Shown here one piece after another: positions 8,751 to 16,675 of a DNA stretch of 64,000 nucleotides. This DNA comes from Candidatus Binatia bacterium (GTDB taxonomy: Bacteria > Desulfobacterota > Binatia > UBA12015), in assembly GCA_036563615.1 (NCBI GenBank), contig DATCMB010000009.1:1-64000 (forward strand), given 5' to 3'. The notes under the pieces were generated by a model. The model saw only the letters and a program-made list of their open reading frames with translations. It was not told where the DNA came from and searched no databases. A program made the translations under genes and the position numbers. Numbering within the stretch: position 1 is the stretch's first letter; each line of letters opens with the position of its first letter.

Positions 8751-9350
8751 TCAAATCTCGCCGCCCTTGCGGTAGCCCTCGGGAAAGAGCTGCCGGTCGA
8801 CGAGGTCGCACAGGACGTGCAACGCCACGATGTGCGTCTCCTGGACGCGCGCGGTCTCGCGCGTCGCCGAGACGTTGAGCAGGAAGTCGACCTGGTCGCG
8901 CATCTTGCCGCCGTCGCCGCCCGTCAGGCCGACGACGAACAGCCCGACGCGGCCGCAGGCCTCGATCGCGCGCAGGACGTTCGGCGAGTTGCCGCTGGTC
9001 GAGATCGCGATCGCGACGTCGCCCGCGGAGCCCAGCGCCTCGATCTGCTTCGCGAAGACGTGCTCGAAGCCGTAGTCGTTGCCGATCGAGGTCAGGGCCG
9101 AGGTGTCGGTGGTCAGCGCGATCGCGGGCAGCGGGCGGCGCTCGACCATGAAGCGGTTCACGAACTCGGCGGCGACGTGCTGCGCGTCGGCGGCGCTGCC
9201 GCCGTTGCCGAACAGCAGGATCTTGTGACCTTGCTGCAAGGCCTCGGCCATCAGCCTCGCGACGCGCTCGAGCGTCTCGCCGTGCTCGACGACGAAGCGC
9301 TCCTTCGCGTTGATCGAGGCGGCAAAAGCCCGCCGGATCACGTCCTGCAT
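8751..9350 (-). CDS. gmhA: Phosphoheptose isomerase (SIS domain)
   Basis: GmhA turns sedoheptulose 7-phosphate into D-glycero-D-manno-heptose 7-phosphate, the first step to the heptose of lipopolysaccharide inner core; it is cytoplasmic. The 199-residue product has the standard length and the SIS motif FGNGGSAADAQH (about 47-58), the STSGNSPNV phosphate loop and a C-terminal QETHIVALHVLCDLV segment with the zinc-site Gln/His. The start ATG at 9350 gives the normal N-terminus MQDVIRRAF; the open frame continues upstream without family similarity. No hldE or other heptose gene is adjacent in this window, so the rest of the pathway must be elsewhere. Confidence 0.93.
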   Translation of the reverse strand: MQDVIRRAFAASINAKERFVVEHGETLERVARLMAEALQQGHKILLFGNGGSAADAQHVAAEFVNRFMVERRPLPAIALTTDTSALTSIGNDYGFEHVFAKQIEALGSAGDVAIAISTSGNSPNVLRAIEACGRVGLFVVGLTGGDGGKMRDQVDFLLNVSATRETARVQETHIVALHVLCDLVDRQLFPEGYRKGGEI

Positions 9351-9565
9351 CCGGGCGATGATACGCTCCGGCTTCGCCGCGCGCCACAGAGCGTGCCATG
9401 GCGGGTCGAGCGGGCGCGCTCGCGGGGCCGCCGCGCTTCGTGGCGTTCGCTCGAGCGCGGCGGCGGGGCGGCGACGGCGCGCGGTCGGATCGGCGTCGCT
9501 GATCCGCGGCGACGGCGCCGTGCATGGCTGGCCGCCGACGTCGCGACGCATCTGGAGGGTTTGCT

Positions 9566-9607
9566 GACAGCGGTTGTCGTGCGTCCGCTCCCTGGACAGC
9601 CGTTGTC
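9566..9607 (+). promoter_or_regulatory. Two copies of an operator-like palindrome GACAGC(G/C)GTTGTC
   Basis: GACAGCGGTTGTC at 9566-9578 and GACAGCCGTTGTC at 9595-9607 are identical at 12 of 13 positions and start 29 bp apart, close to three helical turns. Each is an imperfect inverted repeat (GACA/TGTC). The second extends to TGGACA...TGTCCA. They end 14 bases before a TATACT -10 box, where a repressor or activator would be expected to bind. The regulator is not identified. Confidence 0.7.
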
Positions 9608-9620
9608 CAAGATTTTTGTC

Positions 9621-9626
9621 TATACT
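9621..9626 (+). promoter_or_regulatory. -10 box TATACT of the secreted-protein operon
   Basis: TATACT lies in the most AT-rich stretch of the neighbourhood. No good TTGACA sits 16-18 bases upstream; that position is occupied by the second GACAGC palindrome, which would suit an activator-dependent promoter. Transcription would start near 9633, giving a leader of about 37 bases to the GTG at 9670. Confidence 0.6.
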
Positions 9627-9669
9627 TCTTTACGTCCGTCAGCCAAAAATGTACGGGAGCATTTCCTCG

Positions 9670-10596
9670 GTGCGCCTTCTTTTCGTCATCTCCCTCTTGG
9701 TCATCGCAGCGACGTCGGCCAACGCGGAGGTCCCGCAATCGGATGCGGACCTCGCCGTCTCGCGGCTCGGCGTGGAGAACTGCGAGTACGTCCAGACCGG
9801 CGCCGGCGGGCTGGTCTCCTGCCGGCAGCCGAACGGTCCGCAGGCGTTCCTCGGCGGGACGTTCATCGCCGGCGGAGCGATCCCGCCGTACAGCGTCGTC
9901 AAGCTGAAGGACGGCGTGCCGGAGCAGGTGGTCGAGGCGCCGCCCGGCGAGGCGCACGTCCTGGGCTGCGCGCAGAGCTCGTCGACCATCTCCGAGGGCG
10001 ACCCGGTCTTCGTGGTGATCGCCGGCGAGGCGCTGTGCGACAACGAGCTCGGCGGTCCGGGCGACCTCGCCGTGATGTCGAGCGACGCGGACGGCGCCGG
10101 CACGCTGAAGTCCCTCGACCCGAAGGTCGCAAGGGCGACCGCGAGCAACCCCGTCCTCGGCGTCCGGCTCGACGGCGGGCCCTCGCCGGGCCTCTTCTGG
10201 CTCTTCGGCAGCAAGGTCTACCGGCCGACGACGATCCTCGCGTCGTCCTATGCCGCAGCGCTCTCCGAGAGCGAGCGCTTCTTCCCGCTCTCGGGCGTCA
10301 CGACGGTCGCCACCCTGAGCCGCGATGTCGCGAGTTTGGTGCTCGGCGCGGGCGCCGTCGGACAGGTGAGGTGCACGCTGGCGACGAGCCCGCCGAGCCC
10401 GCTCACGATCCGGCTCTACCGCGACACGTCGCTCGCCTCCTCGTGCACGATCGGCACCGCGGACACGTCGTGCGCGATGGCGGGCGTCGATCACGCATCG
10501 GAGCCCCTGAGCCGCTGGGCGCTCTCGGCGCAGCTCGCGAAGGGCAGCGACGACGGCGGCCTGTCGTGCACCGCCCCCTTCACGCCGGCGCTATGA
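9670..10596 (+). CDS. Secreted protein of unknown function (signal peptide), first gene of a two-gene unit
   Basis: The 308-residue product starts with a clean signal peptide (hydrophobic LLFVISLLVIAATS, then ANA and a likely cut before EVPQ). The GTG at 9670 follows GGGAG by ten bases; an in-frame ATG at 9649 has no Shine-Dalgarno. The mature part is beta-rich with paired cysteines (NCEY, VSCRQ, LGCAQ, LCDNE, RCTL, SCTI, SCAM, SCTA) that could form disulphides in the periplasm or outside the cell. I recognise no family; the middle section (EGDPVFVVIAGE ... NPVLGVRL) is reminiscent of small beta-barrel decoration proteins, but weakly. Its stop overlaps the next gene's ATG by four bases (ATGA), so the two are translationally coupled. 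Confidence 0.75.
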   Translation: MRLLFVISLLVIAATSANAEVPQSDADLAVSRLGVENCEYVQTGAGGLVSCRQPNGPQAFLGGTFIAGGAIPPYSVVKLKDGVPEQVVEAPPGEAHVLGCAQSSSTISEGDPVFVVIAGEALCDNELGGPGDLAVMSSDADGAGTLKSLDPKVARATASNPVLGVRLDGGPSPGLFWLFGSKVYRPTTILASSYAAALSESERFFPLSGVTTVATLSRDVASLVLGAGAVGQVRCTLATSPPSPLTIRLYRDTSLASSCTIGTADTSCAMAGVDHASEPLSRWALSAQLAKGSDDGGLSCTAPFTPAL

Positions 10597-11312
10597 GAGC
10601 GGTTCTGAGCGTCCTTGCTTGCGTCATGCTGCTGTGCGCGACGTCGGCGCACGGCAGGACGTCCGTCGAGCGCAGGACGATCTGCACGATCGGCGACTCG
10701 CTGAACCTCGCGAGCACGACCAACTGGAGCACGCTCGGTCTGTCGCCCTTTCGCACCGCGCACGCGATAGAGATGCTGCTCCGCGCGACCTCGCCGCACC
10801 ACCCGTGGCACCGCGCGCGCGTGATCGATCTGTCGGTCCCGGGCACCGGTCCGTCGGACTGGCTCGGTCCCATCGAGCCCGAGCGCTGCAGGGTGCAGGC
10901 GAGGTACTACCCGCACGCGCGCGCGGCGTGCGCGAGTGGCGCCGGGATGGTCGACCACATCCCGGTCGGCGTGTGCGACATCTTCCTGGTGATGGGCGAC
11001 GGCAGCGAGCTGGCGCTCCCCGGCGTGACGGCCGAGGGCACGGTCGACCGCATCGAGGAGCTGGTCGCGGAGCTCGACGAGATCGATGCCGGGCACGGCG
11101 TCCTGCTGTCGACGCCGCCGCTCGCGAGGAGCCTCGACGGAGAGCCGATCAACACGGCGCTCTTCGACCGCGTGCGCGCGGAGATGCTCGCGCGCGGCAT
11201 CGTCAACGGCCCCGACTGGGCGAACCGCTTCCACGTCGGCTTCGATCAGCTGCACTTCCGCGACGTGTCGATTCTCGCGATGGCCGACGCGTGGGTGCGC
11301 GCGCTGCCGTGA
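10593..11312 (+). CDS. Secreted SGNH/GDSL-type hydrolase-like protein
   Basis: A 239-residue product with a signal peptide (MRAVLSVLACVMLLCATSAHG). The mature protein begins with ICTIGDSLNL, the block I GDS motif carrying the nucleophile Ser of SGNH hydrolases. A possible glycine block is IDLSVPGTGPSDW, and DQLHFRD near the C-terminus fits the catalytic Asp-x-x-His block. Members are esterases, acyltransferases or lipases; the substrate cannot be told. It is coupled to the preceding secreted protein by a 4-base overlap and probably shares the 9621 promoter, so the two exported products are likely to act together. Confidence 0.75.
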   Translation: MRAVLSVLACVMLLCATSAHGRTSVERRTICTIGDSLNLASTTNWSTLGLSPFRTAHAIEMLLRATSPHHPWHRARVIDLSVPGTGPSDWLGPIEPERCRVQARYYPHARAACASGAGMVDHIPVGVCDIFLVMGDGSELALPGVTAEGTVDRIEELVAELDEIDAGHGVLLSTPPLARSLDGEPINTALFDRVRAEMLARGIVNGPDWANRFHVGFDQLHFRDVSILAMADAWVRALP

Positions 11313-11394
11313 CCACGCGCGGCGTCGTCGCCTGACCGGCGTTGTCTGACCGCCGCGCGCGGCGTAGGGAAGACCCCGCACGAGGAGGCGCGCG

Positions 11395-12237
11395 ATGGTG
11401 AGCTACGAGAGCTTGAACTCGCTCCGCGTGAAGGTCGAGCGCGGTGTCGCATGGGTGACGATCGACCACCCACCGATCAACCTCTTCGACCTGCCGCTGT
11501 TTCTCGAGCTGTCGCAGCTCGTGCCGCTGCTCGAGCAGGACCCCGAGGTCCGCGTCATCGTCTTCCAGAGCGCGGATCCGGACTTCTTCATCGCGCACGC
11601 CGACGTGAATTGGATCTTGACGCTGCCCGAGGCGAAGCCGCCGAAGCTGACGCAGATCGGACCGTTCGTCGCGCTGCTCGAGCGTCTGCGGCGGATGCCG
11701 AAGGTGTCGATCGGCGCGATCGCGGGCATCGCGCGCGGCGGCGGCTCGGAGTTCCTGCTGTCGCTCGACATGCGGTTCGCGGCGCGCGGCAAGACGCGTC
11801 TCGCGCAGCCGGAGGTCGCGCTCGGCATCATCCCGGGCGGCGGCGGCACGCAGCGGCTCGCGCACCTCGTCGGGCGGGCGCGGGCGCTCGAGATCGTCCT
11901 CGGCTGCGGCGACGTCGACGCGGACGAGGCCGCGGCGATGGGCTACGTCAACCGCGCGCTCGACGCCGAGGAGCTGATGCCGTTCGTGCGCGCGCTCGCC
12001 GAGCGCATCGCCGGCATGCCGGCGGAGGCGATCCGGCTCGCGAAGGAAGCGGTCGACGCCGCGTTGCCGTCGCAGGAGCCGGGTCTGCTGGTCGAGGGCG
12101 ATCTGTTCAACGAGTCGGTCGCGCTCCCCGAAGCGCGCCAGCGCATGCGCGACTTCCTCGCGCTCGGCGGGCAGACGCGCGAGGTCGAGCGCGAGCTCGG
12201 CGGGCTGCTGCGCGACCTCGGCAAGGGCGGCGCGTAG
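11395..12237 (+). CDS. Enoyl-CoA hydratase/isomerase family protein
   Basis: A crotonase-fold enzyme of 280 residues, probably acting on an acyl-CoA in fatty-acid or related catabolism. The oxyanion-hole segment IARGGGSEFLLSLD supplies the first catalytic Glu (119), and QPEVALGIIPGGGGTQRL supplies the second (Glu140). Both catalytic glutamates are therefore present, which suggests true hydratase activity. The ATG at 11395 follows GAGGAGG. The N-terminal segment IDHPPINLFDLPL is typical of the family. Flanking genes are not beta-oxidation genes, so the specific substrate is unknown. Confidence 0.9.
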   Translation: MVSYESLNSLRVKVERGVAWVTIDHPPINLFDLPLFLELSQLVPLLEQDPEVRVIVFQSADPDFFIAHADVNWILTLPEAKPPKLTQIGPFVALLERLRRMPKVSIGAIAGIARGGGSEFLLSLDMRFAARGKTRLAQPEVALGIIPGGGGTQRLAHLVGRARALEIVLGCGDVDADEAAAMGYVNRALDAEELMPFVRALAERIAGMPAEAIRLAKEAVDAALPSQEPGLLVEGDLFNESVALPEARQRMRDFLALGGQTREVERELGGLLRDLGKGGA

Positions 12238-12274
12238 CGCGCGGCCGTCGCGGACGCGTCGAACGAGGTCGCGG

Positions 12275-12490
12275 CTAGAGCCCCTCGCAGCGCGCGCAGG
12301 AGACCAGGCCGCAGCGCGGTCCGGAGGCGTCGAAGCTCGCGCAGCCGAACTCCTCGGCGAGCTTCGCGCAGGTGTCGGGCGACGCGTTGATGCTGATGAA
12401 GCCGGCGCAGTCGTCGCCGCTGCCGCAGGAGACGGCGACGAGCGCCAGCAGCGTCGCGGCGGCTGCGAAGATCGCGCGTGAGCGGGTCAT
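12275..12490 (-). CDS. Small Cys-rich lipoprotein, unknown function
   Basis: 71 residues with a lipoprotein signal: positively charged start (MTRSR), hydrophobic stretch and lipobox VAVSC near residue 22. The mature part of about 50 residues holds five more cysteines beyond the lipidated one (DDCAG, DTCAK, GCAS, RCGL, SCARC). It is divergent from the sulfatase gene, with 85 bases between the two starts, so the pair may share a regulatory region. No family recognised. Confidence 0.65.
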   Translation of the reverse strand: MTRSRAIFAAAATLLALVAVSCGSGDDCAGFISINASPDTCAKLAEEFGCASFDASGPRCGLVSCARCEGL

Positions 12491-12575
12491 GCGTGGTCGC
12501 TAGACGAGCGCCGGGGTCTTGTCGAGGGCGTGCGGCGCTTGCGTCCTCCGAGCGCGGCACCGTAGAGCGAGCGAG

Positions 12576-14066
12576 GTGGCGGATCGCACTCGATCGGATG
12601 GCGCGCTCTGGCGACGCGCGGCGAGCATCGTCTGGCTCCTGCTCGCAGCGCTCGTGAGCGTCTCGTGCAGCGACCGCAGCAGCGCGACCGGCTCCGCGTC
12701 GCCGCCCAACGTGCTCTTCGTCTTCGCCGACGACCTCGGCTGGGGCGACCTCGGCAGCTACGGCAACCCCGACGCCTCGACGCCGCACCTCGACCGCATG
12801 GCGCAGGAGGGCGTGCGCGCGACGCAGTTCTACGCCGCGTCGTCGGTCTGCACGCCGTCGCGCGCGGCGCTGCTCACCGGTCGCTACTCGGTGCGCATGA
12901 GCAACCGGGATCCGCGCGGCGTCTACTTCCCCGACAGCACGGGCGGGCTCGATCCCGAGGAGGTCACGATCGCCGAGCTCCTGCGCGAGCGCGGATACTT
13001 GACGGCGCTGATCGGCAAGTGGCACCTCGGCCACCTGCCCGAGTACCTGCCGAACCGGCACGGCTTCGAGGTCTTCTTCGGCTTGCCGTACTCGAACGAC
13101 ATGGACGAGCCGCAGTACCCCGGCGAGCCGGCACCGGAGCGTCCGTGCAGCAGCCTGTTCGCGGACTGCCGTCCCGGCGTGCCGCTCATGCGCGACGGCG
13201 ACGTGCTCGAGATGCCGGCGATCCAGGAGACGCTCACGCGTCGCTACACCGACGAAGCCGTCGCGGTGATGCGGCGCGCGGTCGACGAGGGCAGGCCGTT
13301 CTTCGTCTACTACGCGCACCATGCGCCGCACGTGCCGCTCTACGCCGCGGACGAGTTCCGCGGCACGACGCGCGGCGGGCTCTACACCGACGTCCTCGCC
13401 GAGCTCGACGCGAGCGTCGGCGAGCTGCTGCGCGAGATCCAGGCGCTCGGCATCGACGACCGGACGCTCGTGGTCTTCACCAGCGACAACGGTCCATGGC
13501 TGCTCTGGCAGACCGACGCGCCGCAGCCGCAGGGCGGGCGCGACTCCGGCAGCGCGGGACATCTGCGCGAGGGCAAGGGCACGACGTTCGAGGGCGGCCT
13601 GCGCGTGCCGATGATCGCGCGCTGGCCAGGACGGATCCCGGCCGCGCGCGTGATCGACGAGCCCGCGACGATGCTCGACTGGCTGCCGACGCTCGCGCGC
13701 CTCGCCGGCGCGCCGCTGCCCGCCGGCGTCGAGCTCGACGGCAAGGACATCGGCGCGCTGCTCGACGGCAGCGGCGAGCGCGACCCCGACGGTCCCTTCC
13801 GCTTCCTCTACTGGAAGCAGGATTCGAGCGGGCTCGCCGGCTATCGCGAAGGGCGCTTCAAGCTCAAGCTCGCGGTCGAGGGCGGTGAGGCGCCGTACGC
13901 GCGCTACGACCACGGCGACCTGCTGTTCGACCTCGAGGCGGATCCCGGCGAGCAGCACGACCTCGCCGCGGCGATGCCGGAGAAGGTGGAGGAGCTGCGC
14001 GCGCGGATGATGGAGCTCGCGGCGGAGGTCGACGTCGCGCCCGCTGCGGCGCCGCTGCGGCATTGA
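12576..14066 (+). CDS. Lipoprotein sulfatase (arylsulfatase family)
   Basis: A type I sulfatase of 496 residues that hydrolyses sulfate esters. The signature CTPSRAALLTGR carries the cysteine (Cys92) that is converted to formylglycine; the metal-site pair ADDLGWGD is at 51-58 and GKWHLG and SDNGP follow in the normal order. The GTG at 12576 gives a signal sequence ending in the lipobox VSVSC (Cys31), so it is predicted to be a membrane-anchored periplasmic lipoprotein. An in-frame start at 12519 would only lengthen the N-terminus. It needs a maturase, which is not in this window. It is convergent with a GH29 fucosidase, suggesting the two attack a sulfated, fucose-containing glycan. Confidence 0.92.
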   Translation: MADRTRSDGALWRRAASIVWLLLAALVSVSCSDRSSATGSASPPNVLFVFADDLGWGDLGSYGNPDASTPHLDRMAQEGVRATQFYAASSVCTPSRAALLTGRYSVRMSNRDPRGVYFPDSTGGLDPEEVTIAELLRERGYLTALIGKWHLGHLPEYLPNRHGFEVFFGLPYSNDMDEPQYPGEPAPERPCSSLFADCRPGVPLMRDGDVLEMPAIQETLTRRYTDEAVAVMRRAVDEGRPFFVYYAHHAPHVPLYAADEFRGTTRGGLYTDVLAELDASVGELLREIQALGIDDRTLVVFTSDNGPWLLWQTDAPQPQGGRDSGSAGHLREGKGTTFEGGLRVPMIARWPGRIPAARVIDEPATMLDWLPTLARLAGAPLPAGVELDGKDIGALLDGSGERDPDGPFRFLYWKQDSSGLAGYREGRFKLKLAVEGGEAPYARYDHGDLLFDLEADPGEQHDLAAAMPEKVEELRARMMELAAEVDVAPAAAPLRH

Positions 14067-14097
14067 TCGGCGGCGTGGCGTGCCGCTGACGGCTGCT

Positions 14098-14160
14098 CGC
14101 TGCGCCGCGGACGGCTCGGTCACGCGCTGCGCCGCGACGGCTCGGTCACGCGCTGCTCCG
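14098..14160. repeat. 26-bp tandem repeat between convergent sulfatase and fucosidase genes
   Basis: ACGGCTCGGTCACGCGCTG occurs at 14111 and again at 14137, a period of 26 bases, with a degenerate third unit beyond. It fills part of the 150-base gap between the two convergent genes. No T-rich terminator is visible there. Confidence 0.8.
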
Positions 14161-14215
14161 CTGACGCCGCTGACGGCGTTGCTGAACAGCTCGCTGCGCC
14201 GCCGACCGACGCGCG

Positions 14216-15817
14216 TCAGCCGAGCTCGATCGCGAGCGCGTGCGCCGGCTGCGCGTCAAGCACAGCGGGCAGCTCGATCACCAGGTCCGCGCCGTCGCGC
14301 CGCCAGGTGAGCGGCTCGCCGTCGTCGCGCGTGCCAGCGTCGGCGCCGTCGCCGCGCGCGAAGCGCACTGCGGCAGGCGTCGGCGCGAAGTCGCGCAGCG
14401 TGACGCTGGTCCCGGCCGGCGTGCCGAGGAGCGTCGCGTAGACGACGGAGCCGTCGCGGCTCTGCGTGAAGCGCGCGTCGATGCCCTGCTCGGTCTCGCC
14501 GCGGAAGCGCGTCCACGGCCGCGTCGCGAAGATCGCCTCGCCGTAGCGCTCGAGCCAGGCGCCGAGCGCGCGCAGGATGCGGACCTGCGGCGCGGGGATC
14601 GTGCCGTCGGCCATCGGCCCGACGTTGAGCAGCAGGTTGCCGTTCTTGCTGACGGTGTCGATCAGCAGGTGCACGTACTTCTCGGGAGTGCCGTAGTCCT
14701 CTTCGCGCTGGTTCGCGTTCCAGCCGAACGCGCGGCCGATGCCGCGCACGGCTTCCCACTTGTCGGGCGAGATCTCGTCGCGCACGTCGTACTCGACGCT
14801 GCGGAAGTCGGCGGGCGGCAGGCTCGGGTCGAGCCCCCAGCGGTCGTTCACCACGCCGTCGGGCACCGCCGCGTAGTAGTCGGCGAAAAGGCGAGCTTCG
14901 TCGGTGAGCACCGGCGAGCCGATGTCGTTCCACAGGACGGCCGGCTGGTAGCGCGCGATCAGGTCGCGGTACTGGTCCTCGACGTAGCGCGCGTAGTCCG
15001 CGTCGGTCGGCGTGGAGAGCAGGAACTCGACCGCGTTCTGGATCGGCGGCGGCGAGAAGCTCCAGTCGATGCCGCCCGAGTAGTAGACGCCGAAGCGCTG
15101 GCAGCGCTCGCGGACCGCGTCGGCGAGCTCACCCGCGTAGTCGCGGCTCGAGCTCCAGCCCGGTCGGCGCGGGTTGGCGACGGAGGTCGGCCACAGCGCG
15201 TAGCCGTCGTGGTGCTTGCTGACGAAGACGACGTAGCGCGCGCGTGCGCGCGCGAAGAGATCGGCCCAGTCGTCCGCCTGCCAGGGCGCGGACGCTTCCT
15301 CGAAGAGCGGCGCGAAGCCCGTGTACGGGAAGTCCGCGCCGTAGGTCGCGTGGTGGAACGCCTGCGTCGCCGTGCCGTCGATGGCGAGCGAGTTCTCGTA
15401 CCACTCGGTGTACGGGTTGTGGCGCAGGAAGCGCTCGATGCCGCCCGGCGCGAGCAGGTAGTCCGGGTCGTTCGGGTCCGCGACGCGCTCCGGGTCGAGC
15501 GTGGTCTCGGCGAAGCCCGGGATGGTCCAGACGCCCCAGTGGATCATGATCCCGAGCTTGGCGTCGTCGTACCAGGCGGGGAGGGGGCGCGTGCTGGCGA
15601 GGGCGTCCGAGGTTGTCGCGGATGCGGCGCTTGCGGCGCGCGCGGGTTGGTCGGCGGTTGCGGTCGCCGCCGTGCAGAGCGTCGGCGCGTCGACGTCGAC
15701 GCCCGCGGACGGCGCGTCGCTGCAGGCGGTCAGGAGCGCGGCCAGGATGAAGGGATTCAGCGCGGCCGCGGCGAGCGCGGGTCGCACGGGGAGGGCGCGT
15801 GGGCGGGAGCCGAACAT
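14216..15817 (-). CDS. Lipoprotein alpha-L-fucosidase (GH29)
   Basis: A 533-residue glycoside hydrolase family 29 enzyme releasing L-fucose by a retaining mechanism. Diagnostic segments are AKLGIMIHWGVWTIPG, YVVFVSKHHDGYALWP and AVLWNDIGSP, whose Asp is the expected nucleophile, plus NGNLLLNVGPMADG. The ATG at 15817 gives a signal ending in lipobox LLTAC (Cys32), hence a periplasmic lipoprotein, followed by an Ala/Thr-rich linker to about residue 75. A C-terminal beta domain follows the barrel. Convergent with the sulfatase. The upstream region faces the tRNA-Gly promoter. Confidence 0.92.
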   Translation of the reverse strand: MFGSRPRALPVRPALAAAALNPFILAALLTACSDAPSAGVDVDAPTLCTAATATADQPARAASAASATTSDALASTRPLPAWYDDAKLGIMIHWGVWTIPGFAETTLDPERVADPNDPDYLLAPGGIERFLRHNPYTEWYENSLAIDGTATQAFHHATYGADFPYTGFAPLFEEASAPWQADDWADLFARARARYVVFVSKHHDGYALWPTSVANPRRPGWSSSRDYAGELADAVRERCQRFGVYYSGGIDWSFSPPPIQNAVEFLLSTPTDADYARYVEDQYRDLIARYQPAVLWNDIGSPVLTDEARLFADYYAAVPDGVVNDRWGLDPSLPPADFRSVEYDVRDEISPDKWEAVRGIGRAFGWNANQREEDYGTPEKYVHLLIDTVSKNGNLLLNVGPMADGTIPAPQVRILRALGAWLERYGEAIFATRPWTRFRGETEQGIDARFTQSRDGSVVYATLLGTPAGTSVTLRDFAPTPAAVRFARGDGADAGTRDDGEPLTWRRDGADLVIELPAVLDAQPAHALAIELG

Positions 15818-15899
15818 AGGCCGCCCAGGGTAGACCGGGAACGGTGCGGCGCGCGAGCCGCATTGGCGCCGTGACGCGGGGCGGTGCCGCGGCGATGCG

Positions 15900-15928
15900 T
15901 TGACCGAGCCGAGGGCGCTCGGTACCTT
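15900..15928 (+). promoter_or_regulatory. Sigma-70-type promoter of tRNA-Gly
   Basis: TTGACC (15900-15905), 17-base spacer, TACCTT (15923-15928), ending 10 bases before the tRNA. The spacer contains an inverted repeat CCGAG...CTCGG. The flanking words CGTTGACCGAGCC and TCGGTACC recur at 16171 and 16191 in the next promoter. Confidence 0.75.
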
Positions 15929-15938
15929 TTCCGGCAAC

Positions 15939-16010
<72 letters not shown>

Positions 16011-16015
16011 CTGAG

Positions 16016-16044
16016 CGAAAGCCCCGGCACCCCCGGGGCTTTCG
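16016..16044 (+). terminator. Intrinsic terminator after tRNA-Gly
   Basis: CGAAAGCCCCGG (16016-16027) pairs perfectly with CCGGGGCTTTCG (16033-16044) around a 5-base loop. The stem begins six bases after the tRNA. The AAA/TTT base of the stem stands in for a U-tract. Confidence 0.85.
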
Positions 16045-16172
16045 TCGTCTGGGCGAGTTGCGCCGCGGTTGGCGGTTGCAGGCGGCGCTGCACCCCGTGC
16101 CGTGTGCACACGAGCCGAGCGCGCTGCAGAGCGTTTTATTGGCTTGACGCGCGCCTTGGCTCCCGCAGGCCG

Positions 16173-16200
16173 TTGACCGAGCCTCCAACCTCGGTACCGT
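16173..16200 (+). promoter_or_regulatory. Promoter of a leaderless small gene
   Basis: TTGACC (16173-16178), 16-base spacer, TACCGT (16195-16200). The ATG of the next gene is at 16207, only six bases beyond the -10, so transcription should begin at or next to the start codon. The spacer again holds CCGAG...CTCGG. Confidence 0.65.
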
Positions 16201-16206
16201 GAAGCC

Positions 16207-16542
16207 ATGGACCTCGCGCTCGAGGAGAAGATCGACCAGGCGATCGCCGAGTCGTTCCCCGCGAGCGATCCCCCGTACTGGACGCTCGGCGTCGCGCAGC
16301 CAGCTCGAGCGGAGGTGGCTGCTGGCGAGGCGCGCTGGCGCGAGGTCGAGACGGAGGGGTTGCCGCCGCCGGGCACCGACGTGCTGGTCTGGTCGCCCGT
16401 CGAGGCCAGGCTGACCATCGCGCGGCCGAGCACGGCTACGAGCGCGGAGGGCGGGGCAGGGCGCGTGTGGCTCGACCAGCGCTCCGTCGCGGTGCGCGGC
16501 GTCACGCACTGGCGGCCGCTCCCCGACCCGCCGCGCGTCTGA
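16207..16542 (+). CDS. Small protein with SFPASDPP motif and C-terminal DUF551-like end
   Basis: 111 residues. The N-terminus DQAIAESFPASDPPYW is a short motif found in many small uncharacterised proteobacterial proteins. The end, GVTHWRPLPDPP, resembles DUF551, a domain best known from phage-derived proteins. The middle is Ala/Glu/Arg-rich. The position of the -10 box six bases upstream suggests the mRNA is leaderless, consistent with the lack of a Shine-Dalgarno before the ATG. It lies just downstream of tRNA-Gly. Function unknown. Confidence 0.75.
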   Translation: MDLALEEKIDQAIAESFPASDPPYWTLGVAQPARAEVAAGEARWREVETEGLPPPGTDVLVWSPVEARLTIARPSTATSAEGGAGRVWLDQRSVAVRGVTHWRPLPDPPRV

Positions 16543-16675
16543 GCGCGGGGCGCGTCTGCTGCAGCGCGGCGGAGCGCGGCGGAGCGCGACGTGCGCTCGG
16601 CGGCGCGTGCGCGGTTCGCCGCGGCCGTGATTTTCTCTCGCCCGCGCGCGGCCGAAGCTGCTAGGACGAGGGACC

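Larger units (their letters stand above)
9351..9669. other. Divergent intergenic region between gmhA and a secreted-protein operon
   Basis: About 320 bases. The gmhA-proximal part is GC-rich and I see no gene in it. The last 120 bases become strikingly AT-rich and hold the two palindromes and the -10 box listed separately. Short open frames here have no recognisable product. Confidence 0.6.

Noticed and set aside
8363-8878. Plus-strand frame with a hydrophobic VLVLAALPALPALVVPALL stretch
   Set aside because: The hydrophobic run is the antisense of the 9-bp repeat and the N-terminal tail of the reverse-strand gene; the rest is Arg-rich shadow.
7387-10494. A single 1,035-residue reverse-strand protein
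   Set aside because: It is the deoxyhypusine-synthase-like gene joined to read-through of non-coding frames; the gene starts at the ATG 8493 with a good ribosome site.
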